From positions 124,001 through 188,000 of the forward strand of contig NZ_CANLDB010000001.1 of the NCBI RefSeq assembly GCF_947489365.1: a DNA stretch of 64,000 bases. The letters are read 5' to 3'. Source of the DNA: an uncultured Nocardioides sp. (GTDB lineage Bacteria; Actinomycetota; Actinomycetes; Propionibacteriales; Nocardioidaceae). Shown in pieces: positions 19,517-29,593 of the stretch. Under the pieces are notes generated by a model, which made no database searches, was not told where the DNA came from, and worked only from the letters and a program-made list of their open reading frames with translations. Positions within the stretch are counted from its first letter, which is position 1. Every line of letters starts with the position of its first letter. The position numbers were made by a program, and so were the translations under genes.

Positions 19517-21040
19517 ATGAACCTGGCGACGTGGGTGGAACGCCACGGACGGCGGCTGCGCGACGACCCCGCTCTCGCGACCGGGGAGGACGTCCACGCG
19601 ACGTGGGGCGAGCTCGCGGCCCGGGTGGCCGGCGGCGCCGGCGGCCTGCGTGACCGGCTCGGCCTCGAGCCCGGTGACCGCGTCGCGATCGTCATGGGCA
19701 ACCGTCCGGAGTACCTCGAGGTCCAGTACGCCGCGTGGCACGCCGGGCTGGTCGCCGTCCCCGTCAACGCGCGGCTCCACCGCGACGAGATCGCGTACGT
19801 GCTCGAGCACTCCGGCGCGCGGGTCGCGGTCACCGACGACGAGCACGCCGAGGACGTCGGAGCCCTGCTCGAGCGGGTGGGCACCCTCGAGGCCGTCGTC
19901 CGCGCTCCGGGGCCGGAGTGGGAGGGGTTGCGCACCGCCGCCCCGGTGCCGCTGACCGACCGTGGCACCGACGACCCGGCCTGGTTGTTCTACACGAGCG
20001 GCACGACCGGTCGCCCGAAGGGCGCGACCCTCACCCACGGCAACCTGTTGATGGCCTCGCTCAGCTACTTCGCCGACATCGACCCCGTCGCGTCCACCGA
20101 CAGCGTGCTGCACGCCGCGCCGCTGTCGCACGGGTCCGGCCTGTACGGGCTGCCGCACGTCGCGAAGGGCGCGGTCAGCGTGTTCACGGAGGGGACCGTG
20201 GACGGCGCCCGCCTGCTCACCCTGACCCGACGGTGGCCGGGTCTGTCGTTCTTCGCCGCCCCGATCATGGTCCGGCGCCTCGCCGGCGACGAGGCGCTGC
20301 GGGACGCGGACCTGTCCGGGCTGAAGACGATCATCTACGGCGGCGCGCCCATGTACCTGGCCGACCTCGAGGCGGCGCTCGGGACGTTCGGCCCGCGGCT
20401 GGCCCAGATCTACGGGCAGGGCGAGACCCCCATGACGATCACGGGTCTGTCGAAGGCCGACCACGCCGGGACGGACCACCCGCGGTGGCGCGAGCGGATG
20501 CAGAGCGTCGGGTTCCCGCGCACCGACGTCGACGTCCGCGTCGTGGACCCCGACGACCGGGCCGTGCCGACCGGTGAGGTCGGCGAGGTGCTCGTACGCG
20601 GCGGGGTCGTGATGTCCGGCTACTGGCAGGCCGAGGAGGCGACCGCGGAGACGCTGCGCGGCGGCTGGCTGCACACCGGGGACGTCGGCAGCCTCGACGA
20701 GGACGGCTTCCTGACCCTGAAGGACCGCTCGAAGGACCTGATCATCTCGGGTGGCATGAACATCTACCCCCGCGAGGTCGAGGAGGCGCTCCTCACCCAC
20801 CCGCAGGTGGAGGCCGTCGCGGTCGTCGGCCGCCCCGATCCCGAGTGGGGGGAGTCCGTGGTGGCGTTCGTCGTCCCCGGCGACGACCCGCCGTCCAGCG
20901 AGGACCTGGACCGCACCTGCCTGGACCGGATCGCCCGGTTCAAGCGGCCGAAGGAGTACCACCTCGTCGACGCCCTGCCGACCAACAGCTACGGCAAGGT
21001 CCTCAAGCGCGAGCTCCGCGAGCAGCTGGCGGGGGAGTAG
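19517..21040 (+). CDS. Class I adenylate-forming enzyme (acyl-CoA synthetase)
   Basis: WLFYTSGTTGRPKGATLTHGNL...GWLHTGDVGSLDEDGFLTLKDRSKDLIISGGMNIYPREVEE. Confidence 0.95.
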   Translation: MNLATWVERHGRRLRDDPALATGEDVHATWGELAARVAGGAGGLRDRLGLEPGDRVAIVMGNRPEYLEVQYAAWHAGLVAVPVNARLHRDEIAYVLEHSGARVAVTDDEHAEDVGALLERVGTLEAVVRAPGPEWEGLRTAAPVPLTDRGTDDPAWLFYTSGTTGRPKGATLTHGNLLMASLSYFADIDPVASTDSVLHAAPLSHGSGLYGLPHVAKGAVSVFTEGTVDGARLLTLTRRWPGLSFFAAPIMVRRLAGDEALRDADLSGLKTIIYGGAPMYLADLEAALGTFGPRLAQIYGQGETPMTITGLSKADHAGTDHPRWRERMQSVGFPRTDVDVRVVDPDDRAVPTGEVGEVLVRGGVVMSGYWQAEEATAETLRGGWLHTGDVGSLDEDGFLTLKDRSKDLIISGGMNIYPREVEEALLTHPQVEAVAVVGRPDPEWGESVVAFVVPGDDPPSSEDLDRTCLDRIARFKRPKEYHLVDALPTNSYGKVLKRELREQLAGE

Positions 21041-21069
21041 GTCGTCCGGTCCGCAGCATCCCGGAGGCG

Positions 21070-21320
21070 AGCGCAGCGAGCGCGCGTCGTCGGGCCGTCG
21101 TACGGCGACCGACGGCACGGTGTCGTCCCTGACTCACCCGGTGCGTCACAGGCGACACGCACTGGTCCGGTCGGCGGTCTCGACCACCTCGCCTGGGTCG
21201 GGTGCAGGGATCTCGTGGCTCGGCCGTGGCCGGCCTCGCACCTCGATGTCCGGCGTCGCCTCCGGTGGTCGAGCAGCCCGCGAGCGCGCGTCGTCGGGAC
21301 CGTCGTACGGCGACCGGTGG
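21070..21320. repeat. Intergenic repeat pair
   Basis: Two direct copies of GAGCGCGCGTCGTCGGG(A)CCGTCGTACGGCGACCG, the first next to GGCGAGCGCAGCGAGCGCGCGTCGTCG, which is related in inverted orientation to the 6.3-kb repeat core. Confidence 0.7.
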
Positions 21321-21475
21321 TCCCGGCGCGGTCGCTCGCCGGGGTCGGGCAGCGTTGATCAAACGATGAGAGGCCCGAGCCTTGCGGTGGTCAGGGGGCG
21401 GAATGTGGGATGCCTCACAGAGGGCCGGGACCCTGCGCCGCCGGCCGACGCCCCCTCCCGAGGAGATGTCCACCG

Positions 21476-22465
21476 ATGAAGCTCGCGCTGTACCTGCCCA
21501 CGTTCCGCGACCACGTCACGGTCCAGGAGCTCGCCGACCTGACCGACCTCGCCGAGGAGCTCGACTTCGACTCGGTGTGGACCCTCGACCGGGTCATCGT
21601 GCCCGAGGCCTCCGACCGCGGGGAGATGCAGTACCCGTTCGGGATGATGGAGCAGTTCCCGCTGCAGATGCCGGTGAGCTCGACGGGCAAGTGGTTCCAG
21701 GGGTGGCCCCTGCTGCCCTGGCTCGCGGCGCGCACCAGCAAGGTCCGCATCGGCATGAGCATCACGGTGACGCCGTTCCGCAACCCCGGCGTCTTCGCCG
21801 CCGAGTGCGCCACCATCGACCACCTCTCCGACGGCCGGCTCAACGTGGGCGTCGGGTCCGGATGGATGCCGGAGGAGTTCGCGGCCGCGAGCGTCGCCGA
21901 CGTCTTCCCCCGCCGCCACGGCCACGTCCGGGAGACCATCGAGATCTGCCAGGGCATCTGGAACAACGAGCACTTCGAGTACCACGGCGAGTTCGCCGAC
22001 TTCGGCCCGTCCGGCTTCGGGCACAAGCCCGTCCAGCCCGGCGGCCCGCCGATCTGGTTCAGCGGCCTCAAGGACGCGAAGCGCTCCGCCCGCCGCATCT
22101 CCAAGTACGGCCTCGCCGGCTGGATCGGCATCCAGGACACCCCGGACGAGATCGCTCGGTGGCGCGGGGCGATCTCCGACGAGCTGGACGCCATCGGCAC
22201 CACCAGCATCGACAACGTCGAGATGAGCAGCATGATCTGGTTCACGATCACCGACACCGAGGTCGACCAGACCGACAACGGCAAGGTCAGCAACCTGCTC
22301 GTCGGCACCGAGCAGCAGATCACCGACCGGCTGAAGGCCTACCAGGAGGCGGGCATGACCATGCCGCTGATCTGGCCGCCGTTCGCCGACGTGCCGGTGT
22401 CCAAGACGCTCGACGACCTCAAGCGCCTGAAGAACGACATCATGCCGAAGGTCGAGGCCTCCTGA
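21476..22465 (+). CDS. LLM-class F420-dependent oxidoreductase
   Basis: MKLALYLPTFRDHVTVQELADLTDLAEELDFDSVWTLDRV...VGVGSGWMPEEF. Confidence 0.92.
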   Translation: MKLALYLPTFRDHVTVQELADLTDLAEELDFDSVWTLDRVIVPEASDRGEMQYPFGMMEQFPLQMPVSSTGKWFQGWPLLPWLAARTSKVRIGMSITVTPFRNPGVFAAECATIDHLSDGRLNVGVGSGWMPEEFAAASVADVFPRRHGHVRETIEICQGIWNNEHFEYHGEFADFGPSGFGHKPVQPGGPPIWFSGLKDAKRSARRISKYGLAGWIGIQDTPDEIARWRGAISDELDAIGTTSIDNVEMSSMIWFTITDTEVDQTDNGKVSNLLVGTEQQITDRLKAYQEAGMTMPLIWPPFADVPVSKTLDDLKRLKNDIMPKVEAS

Positions 22466-22489
22466 GGCCCTGAGCGGGCCACGGAGGTG

Positions 22490-23467
22490 TCACGGCCGGG
22501 GCGCGAGCGCGTCGAGCACGCGCTCCGCCTCGGCCGTCGCCGCGTCCGGGTCGAGGTGCGGCGCCCCGACGCGGGAGTCGAAGTTGAGGTCGACGAAGAC
22601 CTCGGTGACGCCCTGGGCGGCGAGGGCGGCGAGGTCCTCGCGGACCTGGTCCGCCGAGCCCTGCAGGGGACGGCGGTCGGCGCCGGCGTCGCTCTCGGTC
22701 ACGTCGACCAGGCCCCGCACCAGGATCCGGACGGCGTCCGGGTCGCGTCCCGCCTCCCGGGCCCCGGCGCGCACGTGCTCGACCGAGGCGGCGATCGTCG
22801 TCAGGTCCTGCTTGCTGCTGCCGATCCAGCCCTGCGCCAGCCGGCCGGCGCGGCGCAGGGCCGCCGGCGCGGACCCGCCGATCAGCAGCGGCGGGTGCGG
22901 GTCCTGCAGCGGGGCGAGGCCGGTGTGGGACGGCGGGACGGTGTAGAACTCGCCGTCGAACGAGACGGGGTCGTCGGTCCACAGCGCCGTCAGGCAGCGC
23001 AGGTACTCCTCCATCCGGGCGCCCCGCCGCTCGAACGGCACGCCCGCCGCCTCGTACTCGTGGGGCATCCAGCCGATCCCCAGGCCCACGGCCAGCCGGC
23101 CGCCCGTCAGGTGGTCGAGGGTGGCCGCGGCCTTGGCCATCACGACCGGCGCGATGAACGGCGCGCAGATGGTGGCGGTGCCGAGGCCGATCCGCTCGGT
23201 GTGCGACGCGACGTACGCCAGGGGGAGCAGGGGGTCGTGCACCTGCTGGTACGACGGGTCGTCGGCCGCCCGGGTGCCCGGGTTCTCACGGCGGTCGAAG
23301 GCGGGGTCGAGGCCACCCTCGACGGGGTACAACAGGCGTTGGAAGGTCCACAGCGAGGCGTAGCCGAGCTCCTCCGCCCGGCGTGCGACGTGGACCATCC
23401 GGTCCGGTGTCGCCCACGCACCCGAGACGGGCAGTCCGAACCCCAGCAGCGGCGAAGACACGCTCAT
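22490..23467 (-). CDS. LLM-class F420-dependent oxidoreductase
   Basis: [40 protein letters not shown]...[25 protein letters not shown]. Confidence 0.92.
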   Translation of the reverse strand: MSVSSPLLGFGLPVSGAWATPDRMVHVARRAEELGYASLWTFQRLLYPVEGGLDPAFDRRENPGTRAADDPSYQQVHDPLLPLAYVASHTERIGLGTATICAPFIAPVVMAKAAATLDHLTGGRLAVGLGIGWMPHEYEAAGVPFERRGARMEEYLRCLTALWTDDPVSFDGEFYTVPPSHTGLAPLQDPHPPLLIGGSAPAALRRAGRLAQGWIGSSKQDLTTIAASVEHVRAGAREAGRDPDAVRILVRGLVDVTESDAGADRRPLQGSADQVREDLAALAAQGVTEVFVDLNFDSRVGAPHLDPDAATAEAERVLDALAPRP

Positions 23468-23526
23468 CGGCACAGGATGACACCCACCACCCCCGTACGA
23501 CCCCTCCGGAAGGACAGCCACCCCAC

Positions 23527-24570
23527 ATGAGCGAGACCCGCGAGACCCCGGCCCTCCGACTCGGCTACAAGGCCTCCGCCGAGCAGTTCGGCCCCCGCGA
23601 GATCGTCGACCTCGGCGTCCGTGCCGAGGAGGTCGGCCTCGACAGCGTGTGGATCTCCGACCACCTCCAGCCCTGGCGGCACGAGGGCGGCCACGCGCCG
23701 TACGCCCTGGCCTGCCTGGCGGCCATCGGGGAGCGCACCGAGCGGGTCGTGCTCGGCACGTCCGTGCTGACCCCGACCTTCCGGTACAACCCGGCGGTGC
23801 TGGCTCAGCACCTCGCGACGCTGACGCTGCTCAACCCCGGCCGCGTCGTCCTCGGGGTCGGCACCGGCGAGGCGCTGAACGAGATCTCGGTGGGGCTCGC
23901 CGAGTGGCCGGAGTTCAAGGAGCGCTGGGCGCGGCTGCGGGAGTCGGTGCGGCTCATGCGCGCGCTGTGGGACGGCGAGCGGGTGACGTTCGAGGGCGAC
24001 TACTACTCGACCGTCGACGCCACGATCTACGACCGCCCCGAGGGCGGGGTGCCGATCTACGTCGCCGCGGGCGGGCCCCAGATGGCGCGGTACGCCGGCC
24101 GTGTCGGCGACGGCTTCATCTGCACCAGCGGCAAGGGCATGGACCTCTACACCGACAAGCTGCTGCCGGCCGTCGAGGAGGGCCTGGCGAAGGCGGAGCG
24201 CGGGCCCGGGGACCTCAGCCGGATGATCGAGATCAAGCTGTCCTACGCGCACACCCGGGAGGAGGCCCTCGAGAACTGCCGCTTCTGGGCGCCCCTGTCG
24301 CTCAGCGCGGAGCAGAAGCACCAGCTCGACGACCCCGTCGAGATGGCGCGGGCGGCCGACGAGCTGCCGATCGAGCAGGTCGCCTCGCGCTGGATCATCG
24401 AGACCACCCCCGAGGGCGTCGTCGACGCGGTCCGGCCGTACGTCGAGGCGGGGTTCGACCACCTCGTCTTCCACGCGCCGGGCCACGACCAGCAGGGCTT
24501 CCTGTCGTCGTTCTCGTCCGAGGTCGTGCCGGGGCTCCGCGAGCTGCAGGGCGTGCTGCCCACGCCGTGA
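23527..24570 (+). CDS. fgd: F420-dependent glucose-6-phosphate dehydrogenase
   Basis: [18 protein letters not shown]...[14 protein letters not shown]...[19 protein letters not shown]...[11 protein letters not shown]...[23 protein letters not shown]...[11 protein letters not shown], Fgd-like throughout. Confidence 0.93.
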   Translation: MSETRETPALRLGYKASAEQFGPREIVDLGVRAEEVGLDSVWISDHLQPWRHEGGHAPYALACLAAIGERTERVVLGTSVLTPTFRYNPAVLAQHLATLTLLNPGRVVLGVGTGEALNEISVGLAEWPEFKERWARLRESVRLMRALWDGERVTFEGDYYSTVDATIYDRPEGGVPIYVAAGGPQMARYAGRVGDGFICTSGKGMDLYTDKLLPAVEEGLAKAERGPGDLSRMIEIKLSYAHTREEALENCRFWAPLSLSAEQKHQLDDPVEMARAADELPIEQVASRWIIETTPEGVVDAVRPYVEAGFDHLVFHAPGHDQQGFLSSFSSEVVPGLRELQGVLPTP

Positions 24571-24662
24571 GCGCCGGCGCGGTGGCTGCCAGCGGACCGC
24601 AAGGACGGTGACGGGGGCACGCACGAGGGTGGCCGCGTGCCCCCGTCGACGACACCGAGCCC

Positions 24663-25067
24663 GTGACCGGCCCACCCCCGGAGCCACCGGACCCACCGGC
24701 CGCCTGGCTCGCGCCCTGGTTCACCCCGCCCACCCGCACCGAGCTGGTGACCGGGCACCACCTGCGACCGCTGCGTGCCGCGGACGTCGGGCTGCCCGGC
24801 CTCCCGCCCGGCCTCGACCCCGAGGTGGCCGCTGCGGCCGGGCTCGCCCGTACCGCCTTCGTCTACGGCGCGTTCGACGACGAGGAGCGGCGCCTGCTCG
24901 CCTGGGTCACCCTCGACCCCGGCGCCGCCCCCCACGACGTGCGGGTCGGCTGGTCGCTCGCGCCGGAGGAGGTCGGTGGCGGCCTCGGGGACGCCCTGTC
25001 GTCGGCGCTGCCGGACTGGCTGCGGCGCACCTGGCCGTGGACGTCACCCCTCGTCGTCCGCCGCTGA
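24663..25067 (+). CDS. Hypothetical protein with GNAT-like N-terminus
   Basis: TGHHLRPLRAADVGLPGLPPGLDPEVAAAAGLARTAFVYGAFDDEERRLLAWVTL...; overlaps 3' end of the SARP gene by 24 nt. Confidence 0.55.
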   Translation: MTGPPPEPPDPPAAWLAPWFTPPTRTELVTGHHLRPLRAADVGLPGLPPGLDPEVAAAAGLARTAFVYGAFDDEERRLLAWVTLDPGAAPHDVRVGWSLAPEEVGGGLGDALSSALPDWLRRTWPWTSPLVVRR

Positions 25068-28055
25068 GTCCGCCACTGAGTCCGCCGCCAGCGCCAGGGC
25101 CACGGTCCCCTCCAGCCCGAGCACCCGTCCGGCCCGTCGGCACCCCTCGTACGCCGGGGTGCCGAGCGTGCTCGCGATCGTCGCGGCCGCGGTGTCCCGG
25201 GCGGCGTCGTCCGGCAGGTAGTAGCCGCCGTACGCCTGCCCGTTGCCGAGCTCGCGGCAGGACTCGGCGGCTCCGAGCAGCGTCGCCAGCCGCCGCGACC
25301 CCCCGGCCCCGGCGCCGCCGACGCGGAGCTCGGTCACCACCAGCAGGTCCAGGAAGTAGGAGAGGTTCGACAGGTCGCCGATCTCCTGCGACAGCCGGAT
25401 GCCCTCGCGCAGGTGGTCCCGCGCCGCCGCGTCGTCCGTGCCGGACTCGGTGCGGGCCAGGGTCCACAGGGCCGAGAAGGCGCCGAGCCGGTCGCCGCGG
25501 GCGGACGCCAGGGCTCGCCCCTGCTCGACGTGCGCCAGCGCCTCCTCCCGTCGTCCGGTCTCGAGGAGCGCCGTGCCCAGCCACACGTGGGTGAGGACCT
25601 GGAGCCACGGTCCGTAGGTGTCCGCGGCGAGGCCCTCGGTCAGCACGAGGGCGTCCTCGAGGTGGGGCCGGGCGGAGGCGGGGTCGCCGGCGGCCAGGGC
25701 GGCGATCCCCAGACCGGCGCGGCTGTTCGCCTCGGCCTCCACGTCGCCCAGGTCGAGGGCGGCGTCGAGCGCCGTCGCCCAGGCGGCGCCGGCGGCGACG
25801 TGGTCGCCCTGGGCGTAGGCCATGCAGGCCACCGCGATGGTGGCGCGGGTCCGGGTGCGGGGTGTGGCGTCGGGCAGGGACGCCGCCCGCGTCGCCGTCC
25901 GGCGGCCGAGGTCGGAGAGCCCCCGCAGCCACCAGTACAGCCACAGCGACCACGCGATCCGGCCCGGCGTCTCGTGGTCCCCGGCGGCGACGCTGCGCTC
26001 GAGGGCGGCGAGGAGGTTGGGGTGCTCGTCGTCCACCACCCGCAGCCACGTCACCTGCTCCGCGCCCCGGTAGCCGGGCGCGGCCCGCTCGGCCAGGTCG
26101 AGGCAGGCGCGGGCGTGGGCCTCCACCGCGGCCTCGTGCTCGGCGGGGACGGCGAGCCGTCGGGCGTGCTGCGCGACCGGCTCGAGCATCGCGTACCGCG
26201 GACGCCCGTCCGGCGACCAGCGGACGGAGACGAGGGAGTGCTCCACGAGCTCCTCCAGGTCGCCGAGCGCGTCCGCGGAGCAGACGTCGACGAACAGCTC
26301 GAGCGACCAGCCACCGCTGAAGACCCCGAGGTCGCGGAACAGGCGCTGGGCCGGCTCGGGCAGCAGGCGGTAGCTCCAGTCGAGGGTGGCCTGCATCGTG
26401 CGTTGCCGCGCGGGGAGGTCCCGCGGGCCCGAGGACAGGGCCTCGTCGAGACGGTCCAGGAGGACGTCGAGGGTGAGGACCCGCACCCGCGCGGCGGCGA
26501 GCTCGAGGGCGAGCGGGATGCCGCCGAGACGGTGGCAGATCTCCGCGACGGGTGCGGCCGTCAGGTCGTCGAGGACGAAGCCGCGGGCGACGGCCCGGGC
26601 GCGGGTCACGAAGAGGGACACGGCGGGGGAGCGGGCGATCTCGGCGGCGTCGCCGTCGCGGCGCGGGACGGCCAGCGGCTCCACCAGCCGCTCCTCCTCG
26701 CCCGCGACGCGCAGCGGTGCCCGGCTCGTCACCAGGACCACCAGGCCGGGGCACGCCCCGACGAGGTACGACACGTCGGGCGCCGCGTCCAGGAGGTGCT
26801 CGGCGTTGTCGAGGACCAGGAGCACCCTCCGCGCGCCCACCAGGGCGACGGTGGCCGTCCGGGGGTCGGCGTCCGCGGCGGCGTCCGCCGGGGCGGGCAG
26901 CACCTGTCGGAGGGCGTGGAGGATCGTCGGGAGCACCTGCTGCGGGTCGGCGAGGGTCGCGAGCGGGACGAGGACGACGCCGTCGGGGACCTGCTGCCGC
27001 AGGCCTGCCGCGACGGCCAGGGCGAGCCGGGTCTTGCCGACGCCGCCGGTCCCGGTCAACGTGAGCAGCCGGGTGCCGCCCAGCAGGGAGGCGGCGACCT
27101 CCTCGACGAGGCGCTCGCGTCCGACCAGCACCGTGGGCGGCTCGACCAGGCCCGCTCCGGCCCCGCCCGACGGGGGTTCGGGGCTGGGGGCGGCGCCCGC
27201 CGGGGCCGCCGCCGGGGCCGCCGCCGGGGCCGCCGCCGGGGCCGCCGGTGGGGTCGCCGGTGGGGTCGCCGGTGGGGTCGCCGGTGGGGTCGCCGGTGGG
27301 GTCGCCGGTGGGTCCAGCGCCGGGTCCTGCAGGAGGACCTGCTCCTGGAGGCGCCGCAGGCGGGGTCCCGGGTCGACCCCCAGGTCCTCCACGAGACGGT
27401 GGCGCCCGGTCTCGAACACCTCGAGCGCCGCGGCCTGTCGCCCGGAGCGGTAGAGCGCCACCATCAGCGCGCCGCGCAGCCCCTCGTGCAGGGGCTCGCG
27501 GTCCACGAGCGGGCCCAGCGTCTCCACGACCTGCTGGTGGCGGCCGAGGCGCAGGTCGAGGTCGGCGGCGAGCTCCTGGGCGTCGAGGTGGCGGGCGTCG
27601 AGGCGGGCGGCCTCGGCCCGCGCGAACCGCTGGGGGACGTCGGCGTACGCCTCGCCGCGCCAGAGACCGAGGGCCTCGCCGACCAGGGTCCGCGCGAGGG
27701 CGGGGTCCGGTTCCTCGCGCGCTCCGCGGAGCAGGGTCGCGAAGCGTGCCGCGTCGACGGCCTCGGGTCCCAGCGCGAGCCGGTAGCCGGGGGACTGCGT
27801 GACGAGGGCGTCGGGGCCGAGACGGCGCCGGAGCCGGGACACGTAGCTGTGCAGCGTCGACAAGGATCCCTCCCCGTCGGCGTCCCAGACCCGGTCCAGC
27901 AGCGCGTCGACCCCGACCACCCGCGGGGCGTCGACCACGAGGGCGGCCAGCAGCGTCCGCAGGGCGGGCATCAGCTCGACGTCCTCGCCGCCGACCGTGA
28001 GCAGCGTCGGCCCGAGCACGCGGAGGGTCACGGGGGCGGACGGGTCGGCGGCCAC
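25044..28055 (-). CDS. AfsR/SARP-type regulator: BTAD + NB-ARC/ATPase + TPR
   Basis: VTLRVLGPTLLTVGGEDVELMPALRTLLAALVV...STLHSYVSRLRRRLG...LTLTGTGGVGKTRLALAVAAGL...VLLVLDNAEHLLDA. Confidence 0.95.
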   Translation of the reverse strand: MAADPSAPVTLRVLGPTLLTVGGEDVELMPALRTLLAALVVDAPRVVGVDALLDRVWDADGEGSLSTLHSYVSRLRRRLGPDALVTQSPGYRLALGPEAVDAARFATLLRGAREEPDPALARTLVGEALGLWRGEAYADVPQRFARAEAARLDARHLDAQELAADLDLRLGRHQQVVETLGPLVDREPLHEGLRGALMVALYRSGRQAAALEVFETGRHRLVEDLGVDPGPRLRRLQEQVLLQDPALDPPATPPATPPATPPATPPATPPAAPAAAPAAAPAAAPAGAAPSPEPPSGGAGAGLVEPPTVLVGRERLVEEVAASLLGGTRLLTLTGTGGVGKTRLALAVAAGLRQQVPDGVVLVPLATLADPQQVLPTILHALRQVLPAPADAAADADPRTATVALVGARRVLLVLDNAEHLLDAAPDVSYLVGACPGLVVLVTSRAPLRVAGEEERLVEPLAVPRRDGDAAEIARSPAVSLFVTRARAVARGFVLDDLTAAPVAEICHRLGGIPLALELAAARVRVLTLDVLLDRLDEALSSGPRDLPARQRTMQATLDWSYRLLPEPAQRLFRDLGVFSGGWSLELFVDVCSADALGDLEELVEHSLVSVRWSPDGRPRYAMLEPVAQHARRLAVPAEHEAAVEAHARACLDLAERAAPGYRGAEQVTWLRVVDDEHPNLLAALERSVAAGDHETPGRIAWSLWLYWWLRGLSDLGRRTATRAASLPDATPRTRTRATIAVACMAYAQGDHVAAGAAWATALDAALDLGDVEAEANSRAGLGIAALAAGDPASARPHLEDALVLTEGLAADTYGPWLQVLTHVWLGTALLETGRREEALAHVEQGRALASARGDRLGAFSALWTLARTESGTDDAAARDHLREGIRLSQEIGDLSNLSYFLDLLVVTELRVGGAGAGGSRRLATLLGAAESCRELGNGQAYGGYYLPDDAARDTAAATIASTLGTPAYEGCRRAGRVLGLEGTVALALAADSVADSAADDEG
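27192..27312 (-). repeat. 12-bp in-frame minisatellite within the SARP gene
   Basis: GGGGTCGCCGGT-type units then GGGGCCGCCGCC-type units, encoding PATPPATPPATPPATPPATPPAAPAAAPAAAPAAAPA. Confidence 0.95.
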
Positions 28056-28186
28056 GGCGCGATCCTAGGCAACTCCCGGCGGAGCGGGGAGGGGCTTGCA
28101 ACCGACCTCAAGTCGGGTGCCAGTGGCTCGCAAGGGCGTGGCGCGAACCTCGTCGCAGACACCTGACGACGACACGGGAGACAGTC

Positions 28187-28480
28187 ATGACCCTCACCGC
28201 GACCGCCCCCTGGGACGCGGCAACCCTCACCCCCTGCCGGGACGACCTCGACCTCTGGTTCGCGGAGAAGCCGGAGGTCCTCGCGGTCGCGCAGGCCCTC
28301 TGCGGCGGGTGCCCGCTGGCCGAGGCGTGCCTCACCGGTGCGCTCGAGCGTGCTGAGCCCTGGGGGGTGTGGGGTGGTCGGATCCTCGTGGACGGCGCGG
28401 TGGTCGCGGTCAAGCGGGGCCGGGGTCGTCCTCCGCGCTCGGCCCCGACCGCGCCCGCAGCCGTGCGGCCTGCCGGGTGA
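28187..28480 (+). CDS. whiB7: WhiB7-type Fe-S transcriptional regulator
   Basis: Four Cys (PCRDD...LCGGCPLAEAC), RAEPWGVWGGRILVDGAVVAVKRGRGRPPR with AT-hook RGRP, matching WhiB7 layout. Confidence 0.88.
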   Translation: MTLTATAPWDAATLTPCRDDLDLWFAEKPEVLAVAQALCGGCPLAEACLTGALERAEPWGVWGGRILVDGAVVAVKRGRGRPPRSAPTAPAAVRPAG

Positions 28481-29588
28481 GGTGGTCCCGCTCCGCGAGG
28501 CTCCCCGCCCGGGCGGCGGCCTCGGCGTAGAGCCGGCCGGCGGTCGTCACGTCGCCGTCGCGCTCGTGGAGGTACGCCGACGCCGCCGTCCACCGCGGCA
28601 CGCCCGCGTCGACCTCCGCCAGGGCCCGCAGACCGGCGCGGGGCCCGTCCGCCTCCCCGACGGCCACCGCCCGGGCGAGGCGGGCGACCGGGTCCTCGCC
28701 GAGGGCGAGCAGCTCGTCGTACCACTCGACGACCTGGACCCAGTCGGTCTCCGCCGCGCTCGGGGCGTCGGCGTGCAGCGCCGCGACGGCGGCCTGCGCC
28801 TGCATCGGGCCGAGCACGTCGCGGGCGAGGGCGGCCTGCAGGACGGCGACCCCCTCGGTGATCATCGCGGTGTCCCACAGGGAGCGGTCCTGCTCGGCGA
28901 GCGGCACGAGGGCCCCGTCGGCCCGGGTCCGCGCCGGTCGCCGCGCGTGGTGCAGCAGCATCAGGGCCAGCAGCCCGCCGACCTCCGGGTGGTCGGCGAG
29001 CACGGCGAGCTGCCGGGTGAGCCGGATGGCCTCCGCCGCCAGGTCCACGTCGCCGGAGTGGCCCTCGTTGAACACGAGGTAGAGCACCCGCAGCACCGTC
29101 GCCAGGTCTCCTGGGCCCTCGCCGCGCAGCCCCGCCTCGGCGACCGTGCGCTTCGCGCGGCTGATGCGCTGCGCCATCGTCGACTCGGGCACGAGGTACG
29201 CCGCCGCGACCTGACGGGTGCTCAGACCGCCGACCGCCCGGAGGGTCAGCGCGACCGCGGACGCCGGCGTGAGTGCGGGGTGGGCGCACAGCACGTACAG
29301 CGCCAGCGTGTCGTCCGTGTCGCGCGGCGCCCCCGGTTCGGGCTCGTCGGTGACGAGGTCCTCCCTGCGACGCCGGGCCGAGTCGCTGCGCACCAGGTCG
29401 AGGAAGCGGCGCCAGGCGACGGTGACGAGCCACCCCTTGGGATCGCGGGGCGGCTCGTCCGCCCAGGTCCGGACCGCCTCCAGCAGCGCCTCCTGGACGG
29501 CGTCCTCGGCCGTCGCGAAGTCGGCCCCGCGACCCACGAGGACGCCCGTCACCTCCGGGGTGAGGCGCCGCAGCAGGGCCTCGTCCAC
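28410..29588 (-). CDS. ECF-type sigma factor with C-terminal TPR-like extension (ECF42-like)
   Basis: ATAEDAVQEALLEAVRTW...STRQVAAAYLVPESTMAQRISRAKRTVAEAG...VLYLVFNEGHSGD; adjacent DGPF/YCII gene. Confidence 0.92.
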   Translation of the reverse strand: MDEALLRRLTPEVTGVLVGRGADFATAEDAVQEALLEAVRTWADEPPRDPKGWLVTVAWRRFLDLVRSDSARRRREDLVTDEPEPGAPRDTDDTLALYVLCAHPALTPASAVALTLRAVGGLSTRQVAAAYLVPESTMAQRISRAKRTVAEAGLRGEGPGDLATVLRVLYLVFNEGHSGDVDLAAEAIRLTRQLAVLADHPEVGGLLALMLLHHARRPARTRADGALVPLAEQDRSLWDTAMITEGVAVLQAALARDVLGPMQAQAAVAALHADAPSAAETDWVQVVEWYDELLALGEDPVARLARAVAVGEADGPRAGLRALAEVDAGVPRWTAASAYLHERDGDVTTAGRLYAEAAARAGSLAERDHLTRQAARLRARSGPSAEDDPGPA

Positions 29589-29593
29589 GAGGC

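Noticed and set aside
21120-21479. Small ORFs in the 21.05-21.47 kb intergenic region
   Set aside because: Region is built from repeat fragments; translations are low-complexity with no conserved motif or credible RBS.
24907-28101. Long minus and plus ORFs overlapping the SARP gene (1064 aa and 917 aa)
   Set aside because: Out-of-frame or antisense translations rich in R/P/G; the 1003-aa frame alone carries BTAD, P-loop and TPR motifs.
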